The notes under the pieces are model-generated. The model worked only from the letters and a program-made list of their open reading frames with translations, searched no databases and was not told the origin of the DNA. Positions 10,001-16,892 of a stretch of DNA of 64,000 nt are shown here, piece after piece. The DNA comes from Prosthecobacter vanneervenii. GTDB taxonomy: Bacteria > Verrucomicrobiota > Verrucomicrobiia > Verrucomicrobiales > Verrucomicrobiaceae. Within the stretch, counting starts at the first letter, position 1, and each line of letters starts with the position of its first letter. The DNA is taken from positions 549,695 through 613,694 of the forward strand of contig NZ_JACHIG010000002.1 in NCBI RefSeq assembly GCF_014203095.1. The letters are read 5' to 3'. The position numbers and the translations under genes were made by a program.

Positions 10001-10382
10001 TCTGGGCCTCGATGCTGGCCATCCAGGTGTCTGAATAGGCGCCGTGCGGGCCGTAGGCGTGGAGGAGGACGCCGTTGTCCTTGGCGGCGTTTTCGCGCTT
10101 GCCCCAGGTCTTGGTGCCCCACTTGAACTCGAGCACGAGGTGGTAGTCGCTGTAGATGTCCTTGGTGGCGACGTAACCGTAGCCGCGGCCGCTGATATTG
10201 AAGGTGCCGTCCTTGGCAAAGGTCCAGATGTCCTTGGGGGCATCATGGAAGTCTGCCTTGGGGTTCACGTGATACTCCACGTTGCCGGATTTGATGACTT
10301 CGAGCAGGTCCACTTTTTTGGTGACCGGCTGGGCCAGGACGGCGGTGGCGCTAAGTAGAAAAGAGGCAAGGGCAAGGCGCAT
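7044..10382 (-). CDS. DUF1080 / PVC-type membrane-bound dehydrogenase / heme-binding fusion protein
   Basis: A 1112-residue exported protein. The ATG at 10382 is preferred over one nine codons upstream because it starts a clean signal peptide (MRLALASFLLSATAVLA). Residues about 30-260 match DUF1080, the 3-keto-disaccharide hydrolase-like jelly roll. The middle matches the PVC-specific membrane-bound dehydrogenase beta-propeller (TIGR02604 type), with calcium-loop-like DEDGDGRMD and DTNGDNVAD segments, and is followed by an alpha-helical HEAT-like stretch. The C-terminus is the PVC heme-binding domain (TIGR02603 type), with one CITCH heme site about 115 residues from the end. A periplasmic, heme-linked sugar oxidation or hydrolysis role is inferred. 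It converges with the upstream giant gene and appears monocistronic. Confidence 0.9.
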   Translation of the reverse strand: MRLALASFLLSATAVLAQPVTKKVDLLEVIKSGNVEYHVNPKADFHDAPKDIWTFAKDGTFNISGRGYGYVATKDIYSDYHLVLEFKWGTKTWGKRENAAKDNGVLLHAYGPHGAYSDTWMASIEAQIIEGGVGDILVLSPKLADGTELTTSLSSEFTLDRDKEKIWKKGEPRQTVTKGRINWKHRDVDWADKRGFRGREDVESPPGEWNRLEVIAKGDTLQYFVNGAMVNEAFDCKPSEGRVLLQTEGAEMIVRRYELHPLGEFKEKWSAIQASGGSDIGAVRDGQSKALSPEESLKRIQLDGDYEVQLVAAEPLVLDPVECTWDAQGRMYVADMRDYPLGPPNAGDPWLSRIQLLTDEDGDGRMDKAVTFADHMDNVQGLLPYNGGLIATTRSQVLFLKDTNGDNVADEIRPLIKGFNPRHAQLQVSAPRWGLDGCVHFNNGLDAKEIYPADKPTDVVNIPGSNFKWDPKTDKITPTGGKGQYGGAFDDWGHHFYCSNRNPLMFTVMPYEAMLRNPNAGITQNFEDIAPFGADTRVFPLQITHTTADAHAGTNTACSGLGVYRGQLMPELKNNVFVPDPTGQLVTRYKIEPNGASLKATRVGDRTEFFRSADEWSRPVNFTTGPDGAIYICDIYRRWIDHARFFPEEFVKTHDMRQGENEGRIWRVVPKGTKKLVAKTPGRYHAIPEVGWGEVPPEHAERAAFLKVQSITDAAQLAALISKYPEDAWMSKMVASASSKQMGRILSSLGDDFFKTFSDVRTATIRTFATGAVADAEADDVKALLSLLQKKPGELLWWKPALLQGLAKLPKGHEDAAKEIAALQSKIDAIIADTKAPLDERLAVMPLLGQRKWDAVQPVVKTLLTTSQPPELTAAALVLLKKYAATSTAPLIYELLPKAGPALKRDLVPILTANATTALELFKRMEKGEFPTAWVDVETRWRYQRGSGEMTDLAKKLFGEASSDRAKVVQDYMVATTMKGDAKKGQQVFATICITCHKHGNLGVDVGPPLSDVKVKPPEGLLADILDPNRMFEARWSAYTVETKDGRTLSGLIQSETGDSIVLAMMGGAKETILRSAIKEMKSLDRTLMPVGLEAAINKEQMADLLAFLLGK

Positions 10383-10511
10383 GGCTTTGATACGACGGGG
10401 GTGAAGCAATCATTACGGCCCCGCATTTAAAGATGCAGACACGAATGAGCCCAAACTTGGTGCTTTTGTGACGGAGGCGGGACCGGCCGATCAAAGCGCT
10501 CTCTCTTTGCC

Positions 10512-11708
10512 TTACGAGAGCTTGTTGCGGAAATCGGCGTAGCCAAAGCGGCGCACCACGCGGTACTCCTTCGTGGCCGGGTCATAGATCCCGATGTCTG
10601 GATGCGGCACGCCATTGAAGGTGGTGGTCTTGACCATTGTGTAGTGGGCCATGTCTGCAAAGACCAGGCGCTGGCCGATGCGCAGCGGCTCGGGGAAGGA
10701 GTAGTTTTCCAGCACATCTCCTGCGAGGCAGGAAGTGCCGCCCATCTTGTACTCATGCGGATGAGCGCCCGGCAGTCCGGCACCGAAGATGTGCGGGCGG
10801 TAGGGCATCTCCAAAGCGTCCGGCATGTGTGCCGTAGCGGAGACATCGAGAATGGCGGTGGGGATGGGGGCCTCGATGATGTCCTGGACCTCGGCGATGA
10901 GGTAGCCGGTGTTCAGGCCGGCGGCCTCGCCGGGCTCGATGTAAACATCCTTGCCCCACTTGGTGCGGAAGGTGCGGAGGACGTGAATGAGGCGCTCGAC
11001 ATCGTACTCCTGGCGCGTGATGTGGTGGCCGCCGCCCATATTCACCCACTGCACCTGCTCCAGCAGGCGGGGGAAGCGCTTTTCCACAGCCGCCACGGTG
11101 CGCTCGAGGACATCGCTGTCCTGCTCGCACAAGGCATGGAAATGGAGGCCCTCGATGCCGGTGAGGTCCTGGCCTTCAAGCTGATCAGCGCGGATGCCGA
11201 GGCGGCAGCCGGGGGAGCAGGGATCGTAGAGAGACACCTCGACCTCGGAGTGCTCCGGATTCACGCGAATGCCGGGGCTGGGAGCATGGCCGGTGGCGGC
11301 CTTGGCGGCATCCAGCATGGGTTTGAACTTCCGGAACTGAGCGAGGGAATTGAAACTGAGGTGATGCGAGATGGGGATGATCTCGCGCATCTCATGCTCC
11401 TTGAAGGCCGGGGAGTACACGTGCACCTCCTTGCCAAACTCCTGGGCCAGCAGCGCCTCATTCAGCCCGCTGGCGCAGCAGCCGCTGAGGTATTCCCGCA
11501 TGATGGGGAAGACGCTGAACATGGAGAAGCCTTTGAGTGCCAGCAGCACACGCGCGCCGGATTCGCTCTGCACCTGGGCGAGCTTTTCCATGTTTCGGCG
11601 CAGCAGGGCCACATCCACCACATACGCGGGTGTCTCGATGGCATTGATGTCGAAAGCCGGAAAGGGCTGCTCGTAAACGTGCGGAGGAGTGAAGTCGGTG
11701 GTGGCCAT
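10512..11708 (-). CDS. nspC: Carboxynorspermidine decarboxylase
   Basis: A 398-residue PLP-dependent fold III decarboxylase of the alanine-racemase/ornithine-decarboxylase type. It converts carboxynorspermidine (or carboxyspermidine) to the polyamine in the cytoplasm. The PLP lysine is K59 in LLALKGFS. The C-terminal active-site Cys is in GGTSCLAGD, and the HALCEQ and MGGGHH motifs are typical of NspC rather than LysA. Length is normal for the family. The partner carboxynorspermidine dehydrogenase is not next to it. The start at 11708 agrees with family N-termini. About 100 bp separate its stop from the start of the heme dehydrogenase gene downstream on the same strand. Confidence 0.92.
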   Translation of the reverse strand: MATTDFTPPHVYEQPFPAFDINAIETPAYVVDVALLRRNMEKLAQVQSESGARVLLALKGFSMFSVFPIMREYLSGCCASGLNEALLAQEFGKEVHVYSPAFKEHEMREIIPISHHLSFNSLAQFRKFKPMLDAAKAATGHAPSPGIRVNPEHSEVEVSLYDPCSPGCRLGIRADQLEGQDLTGIEGLHFHALCEQDSDVLERTVAAVEKRFPRLLEQVQWVNMGGGHHITRQEYDVERLIHVLRTFRTKWGKDVYIEPGEAAGLNTGYLIAEVQDIIEAPIPTAILDVSATAHMPDALEMPYRPHIFGAGLPGAHPHEYKMGGTSCLAGDVLENYSFPEPLRIGQRLVFADMAHYTMVKTTTFNGVPHPDIGIYDPATKEYRVVRRFGYADFRNKLS

Positions 11709-11782
11709 TCAGGGGGGAAAACGGGATCAGGGAATAGGGAACGACAGGCGTGAGAGACAAGCGGCAAAAATGACGAATAACG

Positions 11783-11854
11783 AAATCCGAATGACGAAAT
11801 AAGTCCGAAGCACGAATGTCGAAAACTGCGTCTCGACACTCGTCATTCGGATTT
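11783..11854. repeat. Large intergenic inverted repeat of the CGAATGACGAAATC type
   Basis: AAATCCGAATGACGA (11783-11797) is exactly complementary to TCGTCATTCGGATTT (11840-11854). An inner pair TGTCGA/TCGACA (11817-11822 and 11833-11838) extends the stem. Related degenerate units (CCGAAGCACGAATGTCGAA) lie in the loop. It sits between the stop of the sugar kinase gene and the start of nspC, so it may affect the kinase mRNA 3' end. Confidence 0.85.
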
Positions 11855-11870
11855 ACTCATTTGGTCTTTC

Positions 11871-12947
11871 CTACCGCTGCACCTTGGCGTCTCCGCCTTC
11901 GGCCAGTTTCTGGACTTCGGGGAAGGTGGCCATGCTGGTGTCTCCGGGGGTGGTCATGGCGAGGGCGCCGTGGGCGGCACCGTAATCGACGGCTTTCTGC
12001 GCGTCGTTTTCCATCAGCAGGCCGTGGATGAGACCGGCGACGAAGCTGTCGCCCGCGCCGATGCGGTCGAGGATGTCGAAGCGGGGGTAGTTGCGGCTGC
12101 GGTGGAAGGCGCCCTTGTGCCAGCAGAGTGCACCCCAGTCATTGACGCTGGCGGTGTGCACGCGGCGGAGGGTGGCGGCGATGGTGTGCAGATTGGGATA
12201 CTGCGCCGCGAGCTTTTCCATCATGGGGCGCAGCTTGGCGTCCTCGGCGGCGAAGATGTCGTTGGGGTCTGTGGGGGTGGAGGAGGCGACAGGCGGGTCG
12301 TCGCTGAGCACGCCAATCATGACATTGACGTAGGGGGCAAGCTGGCGGTTCAGCGCCTGGGAACCGGCAAAGCCGCCGCGCTCCTGCCAGAGGGAGGGGC
12401 GGTAGTTGAGATCGTAGCTGACGGTGACGCCGTGTTTTTTGGCAGCTTCACAGGCCTGGATGGTGACCTCGGCGGTGGATTCGGAGAGGCCGGCAAAGAT
12501 GCCGCCGGTGTGCAGCCATTTGCAGCCGAGGGTGCCGAAAATGTGGTCGAAGTCGAAGTCGCCCGGCTTGATCTGGGAGGCGGCGCTGTGGCCGCGGTCC
12601 ACGCTGCCTTTGGCTCCGCGCACGCCGAAGCCGCGCTCGGTGAAATTGATGGGATTGCGCACGCGCTTGCCCATGCCGTCATAGGGCACCCATTTGACGA
12701 GGGAGCTATCAACGCCGCCCTGAAAGATGAGGTCTTCGATGAGGCGGCCGATTTCGTTGTCGGCGAAGGCGGTCAGAATGCCGGTGCGCATGCCGAAGCA
12801 GCGGCGTGCGCCGCGGGCCACGTTATACTCGCCGCCGCCCTCCCAGGCCGTGAACTGGCGGGAGGTGCGCACGCGTCCCTCGCCGGGATCGAGGCGGAGG
12901 AGGACTTCACCGAGGGAGAGCAAATCGTAGGCAGGTTGGGCGGGCAT
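11871..12947 (-). CDS. PfkB-family carbohydrate kinase (2-keto-3-deoxygluconate kinase-like)
   Basis: A 358-residue ribokinase-fold sugar kinase that phosphorylates a sugar or sugar acid with ATP in the cytoplasm. Visible are the N-terminal LLSLGEVLLRLDPGEG strand-loop, the GGGEYNVARGARR substrate loop and the C-terminal signature DRIGAGDSFVAGL with the catalytic Asp. It is closest to KDG kinases, but specificity cannot be read from sequence. The frame stays open upstream to 13184; the ATG at 12947 is chosen because it matches family N-termini and avoids overlap with the divergent outer-membrane gene at 13030. An 82-bp divergent intergenic region probably carries both promoters. Confidence 0.85.
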   Translation of the reverse strand: MPAQPAYDLLSLGEVLLRLDPGEGRVRTSRQFTAWEGGGEYNVARGARRCFGMRTGILTAFADNEIGRLIEDLIFQGGVDSSLVKWVPYDGMGKRVRNPINFTERGFGVRGAKGSVDRGHSAASQIKPGDFDFDHIFGTLGCKWLHTGGIFAGLSESTAEVTIQACEAAKKHGVTVSYDLNYRPSLWQERGGFAGSQALNRQLAPYVNVMIGVLSDDPPVASSTPTDPNDIFAAEDAKLRPMMEKLAAQYPNLHTIAATLRRVHTASVNDWGALCWHKGAFHRSRNYPRFDILDRIGAGDSFVAGLIHGLLMENDAQKAVDYGAAHGALAMTTPGDTSMATFPEVQKLAEGGDAKVQR

Positions 12948-13029
12948 GGGGGCTAGATATGAAGCGCGGCGGGACGGTGGCAAATAACTCCTGACTGGAA
13001 AATGGGCAGAGGAGCGCTTAAATTTAAGG

Positions 13030-13629
13030 ATGATTCGATTCCTTTCCTGCATTGCCTGCGCGCTGATGGTCTCTACGACGGGCTTCGCCAAGTCTCCCGT
13101 AGCCCCTGTGGAGCTCGAACCCTGGCAGAAAAACGCCATCGACTTTGAGACCGGGATGCTGTGGAAAGTGGGTGGGGACGCCACCTTTAACTACCGGATC
13201 ATCCCCTTCATGGTCTCCTGGCGCACGCGGGAGATGTTTGGCCTGCATTTTCAGAACGGCTCCGCCCTGGTGGTACGCAACAAGTTCACCGCGATGGTCA
13301 ACTACATCGAGACCGGCTCTGAAAACCGCTATCTCGGGCTCTCTGCCGCGCCCTCCATCGAGTGGTGGAGCCCGAGCCGCCGCTGGAGCCTCTTTGGTGG
13401 TGCAGGCGGCGGCATTGGCTGGATCGATGCCCAGGGTGTGCCCGGGGGCGAGGGCGAAAACTTCACGCTGAACTGGTACAGCCAGCTCGGTGTGGCTTAT
13501 TCCTTCAATCCAGACTGGTCCTTCCGCACAAGCGCGATGTTTCAGCACATGTCCAACGGTGGCCGCACCACGCCCAATCCTGGTGTGAATACGCTCGGCA
13601 TCACCATCGGCATCAGCCGGAGTTTTTGA
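13030..13629 (+). CDS. PagL-like acyloxyacyl hydrolase / lipid A 3-O-deacylase
   Basis: A 199-residue outer-membrane beta-barrel with a signal peptide (cleavage near residue 20, GFAKS). The C-terminal segment carries the PagL His-x-Ser pair (H173, S175 in FQHMSNGG) followed by PNPGVNT, and ends with an aromatic Phe as expected for BAM-dependent barrels. The position of the catalytic Glu of Pseudomonas PagL is Asn187 here. Related bacterial acyloxyacyl hydrolase homologs also have Asn there, as far as I recall. A role in trimming lipid A acyl chains is inferred from the family. It is divergent from the sugar kinase. Confidence 0.8.
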   Translation: MIRFLSCIACALMVSTTGFAKSPVAPVELEPWQKNAIDFETGMLWKVGGDATFNYRIIPFMVSWRTREMFGLHFQNGSALVVRNKFTAMVNYIETGSENRYLGLSAAPSIEWWSPSRRWSLFGGAGGGIGWIDAQGVPGGEGENFTLNWYSQLGVAYSFNPDWSFRTSAMFQHMSNGGRTTPNPGVNTLGITIGISRSF

Positions 13630-13644
13630 GGCGGCTGGCAAAGG

Positions 13645-13665
13645 TTCGCCGTCAGCTACGGCGAA
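13645..13665. terminator. Hairpin between pagL-like gene and tRNA-Thr
   Basis: TTCGCCGT (13645-13652), loop CAGCT, ACGGCGAA (13658-13665): a perfect 8-bp stem 15 bp past the stop of the outer-membrane gene. No T-tract follows on either strand, so the terminator role is tentative. Confidence 0.4.
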
Positions 13666-13710
13666 TCGAGAGAGATGCCTCAAACGCGAATGGGGCGTCC
13701 ATCCTGAGGA

Positions 13711-13785
13711 TGGAGCCAGCAGTCGGGGTCGAACCGACGACCTGCGGTTTACAAAACCGCTGCTCTACCACTGAGCTATGCAGGC
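13711..13785 (-). tRNA. tRNA-Thr (anticodon UGU)
   Basis: On the minus strand the cloverleaf reads as follows: acceptor GCCTGCA/TGCTGGC, D arm GCTC-AGTGGTA-GAGC, anticodon arm GCGGT-TTTGTAA-ACCGC (anticodon TGT), T arm GTCGG-TTCGACC-CCGAC, discriminator T, and encoded CCA. The acceptor stem has a U-U mismatch at 4:69; every other helix is fully paired. Confidence 0.95.
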
Positions 13786-13890
13786 GCGTTTGGGGTTGGA
13801 GAGTGATCATAAAACGCCTGTGGTGATTCGGCAAATGGATTTACAAGCCGATTGATCCGGGGAAATGATCCCCTTCCCACGCCCAACCGC

Positions 13891-14667
13891 ATGCTCATCA
13901 CCAGCTCCTCCAACGAACGCATCAAACATGCCCGCCGGGTACGCGAGGGGAAGGAGCGTGATCTGATCTTTGTGGAGGGAGAGCGGCTGGTGGGTGAGTG
14001 CGTGAGCTCCGGGCTGGGGCTGCATGCCTGCTTTACCTCCGCAGCCCCCTCCCCTGCCCAGCAGGCGCTGCTGGAACGCGTCTCCTGCCCGGTGCATCAG
14101 CTCTCGGAGTCGGTGCTTGAATCTCTCGGAGACACGATGTCCACGCAGGGCATCATCGTGATCGCCGAGCACCCGCAGCCGGAACTGGACCGACTGTTTG
14201 CCAGCCCGGCCCCGCTCATCCTCGGGCTGGACCGCATCCAGGACCCCGGGAACTTTGGAACGCTGGTGCGCACGGCGGAATCTGCCGGCACCTGCGGCAT
14301 CTTCTCATTTGCGGGGTCCACGGACGCCTTTGCGCCCAAGACCCTGCGCAGCTCGATGGGCTCAGCCTTCCGCCTGCCCATCCTGCCCGATGTCTCCGGG
14401 CTCGGGGCCATCGAAACCTGCCGCAGCCGTGGCCTCAAAGCTGTGGTGGCCACGGGTGAGGCGGAGCTGCTGCACTATGACTACGACTGGCGGCAGCCGA
14501 CACTTTTGATTCTAGGCAATGAGGGACGCGGTGCGAGCGCGGACATCATGCGTGCCTGCGATGCACGGGTACGAATTCCGCTGCATGCGCCGGTGGAGTC
14601 GCTGAATGTGGCGGCGGCGGGTGCGGCGATCTTGTTTGAGGCGGTGAGGCAGCGCGGCTTGCGATAA
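13891..14667 (+). CDS. SpoU/TrmH-family RNA 2'-O-methyltransferase
   Basis: A 258-residue SPOUT methyltransferase that transfers a methyl group from SAM to a ribose 2'-OH in tRNA or 23S rRNA. The N-terminal substrate-binding part begins ITSSSNERIKHARRVREG and the catalytic domain starts near residue 115. Motif 1 is in LDRIQDPGNFGTLVRTAES, motif 2 is ILGNEGRGAS, and motif 3 is RIPLHAPVESLNVAAAGA. The ATG at 13891 is preferred to a TTG at 13852 because family proteins start here. It lies just upstream of, and divergent from, the tRNA-Thr gene. Confidence 0.9.
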   Translation: MLITSSSNERIKHARRVREGKERDLIFVEGERLVGECVSSGLGLHACFTSAAPSPAQQALLERVSCPVHQLSESVLESLGDTMSTQGIIVIAEHPQPELDRLFASPAPLILGLDRIQDPGNFGTLVRTAESAGTCGIFSFAGSTDAFAPKTLRSSMGSAFRLPILPDVSGLGAIETCRSRGLKAVVATGEAELLHYDYDWRQPTLLILGNEGRGASADIMRACDARVRIPLHAPVESLNVAAAGAAILFEAVRQRGLR

Positions 14668-14688
14668 AGCAAACAGCCCGGCTGGCTT

Positions 14689-15357
14689 TCACTTTCGGAT
14701 GGTACGTTGATCCAGGTCGGCTTCGAGAACCTTGCCGATGAGCAGTGTGATCTGAGCCTGGAACCGATCATGAGCAGACGACTCCCCTTGAAGCACCAGC
14801 CTGGATCCGTCTTTATCCCCGTCCATGAGGCGCAGGCCCATGGCCTCAAGGCGCTGGTCCATTTTTTTGAAGAGAGCGCCCTTTTGAATCGCCTCGGAAA
14901 GATCTGCGCCTTCCCGCAAGGGCTCCCCCAAAATGAAGGCAATGAGCGCAGGGCTCATGCGATATTCCCTGGATTCAAACTCGGCATCTTCCATGACCGA
15001 TCGAATTTGCAGCCGTCCGTCCCGCAGCCTGGTCTTGCAGATGTAAAGCTCGCAGAGATGCTGGATGGAAACGATCAGCGGGCTGTCTTTTGAAAGAACC
15101 AGAGGCGTTTCTGAGGCGGCCAAAGTCTTTCTGGCAGCCGCCGACCATTCGACCTTTGCGCTGAAAAACGCTGCCTCCGCGCTCGGAAGAGCTGAAAGGA
15201 TCCGGTTCAACTCCGTTTCCAGGTCTCCCTTCAAATTGAGCGTTTGTTCCGGCGATGCTGACAAAAGCAAAGCCTCCAAACTGACCTCCTTTGCCCAGCC
15301 AGGTTCCGCGAGCAAAAATACCCAGCTAAGAAGCAACAGCGAGCCCAGTGTTTTCAT
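14689..15357 (-). CDS. Secreted protein of unknown function
   Basis: A 222-residue protein with a clear signal peptide (MKTLGSLLLLSWVFLLAEPGWA). The mature part is soluble, mixed alpha/beta and rich in charged residues, with two Cys close together (HLCELYICK) that might form a disulfide. I recognise no family. It converges with the SpoU gene (22 bp between the two 3' ends). Codon use and composition are normal for the window, so it is likely a real gene of narrow distribution. Confidence 0.65.
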   Translation of the reverse strand: MKTLGSLLLLSWVFLLAEPGWAKEVSLEALLLSASPEQTLNLKGDLETELNRILSALPSAEAAFFSAKVEWSAAARKTLAASETPLVLSKDSPLIVSIQHLCELYICKTRLRDGRLQIRSVMEDAEFESREYRMSPALIAFILGEPLREGADLSEAIQKGALFKKMDQRLEAMGLRLMDGDKDGSRLVLQGESSAHDRFQAQITLLIGKVLEADLDQRTIRK

Positions 15358-15466
15358 ACGGTTTGAGGTGCAAGCTTACGTGACATGACGCCGAACGCCC
15401 ATGGACCAGCATAGCAAACCCATTCGCATTGCTATCGAAAACTGCGCCTCACAGTTCGAAGGAGAG

Positions 15467-16765
15467 TCACCCGATCTCCGGCAGCTTCCATTCGCCACGG
15501 AATGGCCGCGCGTTCATGAGGGCGTTGGCGGCTTCGTCATTGGGGAAGCTTTCGGACTGCGGGTCCCACACGAGCTTGCGCCTGGCCTTCAGCGCCATGG
15601 CGGTGAGTTGAGGCAGTGTGTCTGAGCGAACGGCGGTTTCGATGTCGCAGATGGCGCGCTGCTTGTTTTTGATGGCATCGACAAAGTTGCGGGTGTGCTC
15701 GAGGCTGGCGATGAGCTTGATGGGCATGGTGCCCTCTTTGTTGGCGGGATCGCGGAGGATGGTGTCGTCGCTGGCTTTGATGTTGCCGCGCAGGACATGC
15801 ACCCAGCCATTTTCGCCGATGAAGCGCGTGCCGTGGCCGATGTCCATGTTCTTCTCGTTCACAAAGGTGATGGGGGCGGCGTTTGCATACTCCATGCGCA
15901 CCTTCCACGTCAGCACGGCATCGCAGCCGCCTTTGTCAGGATAGGTGGCCTCGGCCTCCACGCTCACAGGGCCGGTGTCGTCGGTGCCATTGCCCCACTG
16001 AGCGATGTCGAGATGATGGATGCCCCAGCAGGAGATCATGCCGAGGGAGAAGTTGGTGATGTTCTCGTGATTGTCGCGCTTGAGCTTGTCCATGTTGAAC
16101 GAGGTCATCGGCGCAGGCCCCACCCAGCGATCCCAGTCCACATGCTCGGGCACCGGCTGCTCAGGGAAATCTGGCCCGATCTTTCCACCCGGCACGCCCA
16201 CCTGGATCTCCTTGAGCTTTCCGAGGCGGCCGTTCTGTGCAAGCTCGCAGGCCCAGCGGAATTTCAGGTCACTGCGCTGCTGGGTGCCGAACTGAAACAC
16301 CACGCCCGTTTTCTTTACCGCCGCGCGGACGTGCTTGGACTCCTGCATGGACATGCCCATGGGCTTTTCATGGTAGATGTGCTTGCCATTGAGGATCGCA
16401 TCTGTGGCGGGGATGCTGTGCCAGTGCACAGGAAGAGCCATGAGCACCGCGTCGATGGACTTGTCACGGTTCAGCTCGCGAAAATCGCTCATCACTTTCA
16501 GATCCGCGCTGCCGTAGCGCTCCGCCACCGCCTGCTGCGCGCGCTCGATGTTTTTCCTGTTCACGTCGAAAACGGCGGTCACGCGCACATCGTCATGATT
16601 CAAAAACGCCCGCATGTCATGCGTGCCCTGAGCGCCCGCGCCGATGACACCGAGCGTGATCTTGTTGGACGGTGCGGTCTGAGAGCGCAGCACATGGGCT
16701 GGCACAAACACCGGGGCGACACCCGTGGCGATGATTTGGGAGAGAAAGGAGCGGCGTGTCTTCAT
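15467..16765 (-). CDS. Tat-exported Gfo/Idh/MocA-family oxidoreductase
   Basis: A 432-residue NAD(P)-dependent sugar or inositol oxidoreductase family member. The preferred start (16765) gives a twin-arginine signal MKTRRSFLSQIIATG; an in-frame ATG eight codons earlier is the alternative. The Rossmann loop is LGVIGAGAQG, followed by the family EKP motif (IYHEKPMGMS) and the substrate-domain CWGIHHLDIAQWG segment with paired His. Tat export fits folding with bound NAD(P) in the cytoplasm. Many Verrucomicrobia and Planctomycetes carry such exported paralogs; the substrate is unknown. It is divergent from the flavoprotein gene at 16893, with a 127-bp shared upstream region. Confidence 0.88.
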   Translation of the reverse strand: MKTRRSFLSQIIATGVAPVFVPAHVLRSQTAPSNKITLGVIGAGAQGTHDMRAFLNHDDVRVTAVFDVNRKNIERAQQAVAERYGSADLKVMSDFRELNRDKSIDAVLMALPVHWHSIPATDAILNGKHIYHEKPMGMSMQESKHVRAAVKKTGVVFQFGTQQRSDLKFRWACELAQNGRLGKLKEIQVGVPGGKIGPDFPEQPVPEHVDWDRWVGPAPMTSFNMDKLKRDNHENITNFSLGMISCWGIHHLDIAQWGNGTDDTGPVSVEAEATYPDKGGCDAVLTWKVRMEYANAAPITFVNEKNMDIGHGTRFIGENGWVHVLRGNIKASDDTILRDPANKEGTMPIKLIASLEHTRNFVDAIKNKQRAICDIETAVRSDTLPQLTAMALKARRKLVWDPQSESFPNDEAANALMNARPFRGEWKLPEIG

Positions 16766-16892
16766 GGCTGGTGGGTCTGGATTCCTCAATGCTACGAAAT
16801 GCGCGCCTATGTTTTGAAGGACAAACTTTGGGTGGAATCAGACGCCGACATCCGAAACTTGCGCGCGCTCGTTCCCACCTGCACATCTCAGC

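Noticed and set aside
12948..13184. N-terminal extension of the PfkB kinase
   Set aside because: The 79 extra residues have no similarity to kinases and would overlap the divergent outer-membrane gene.
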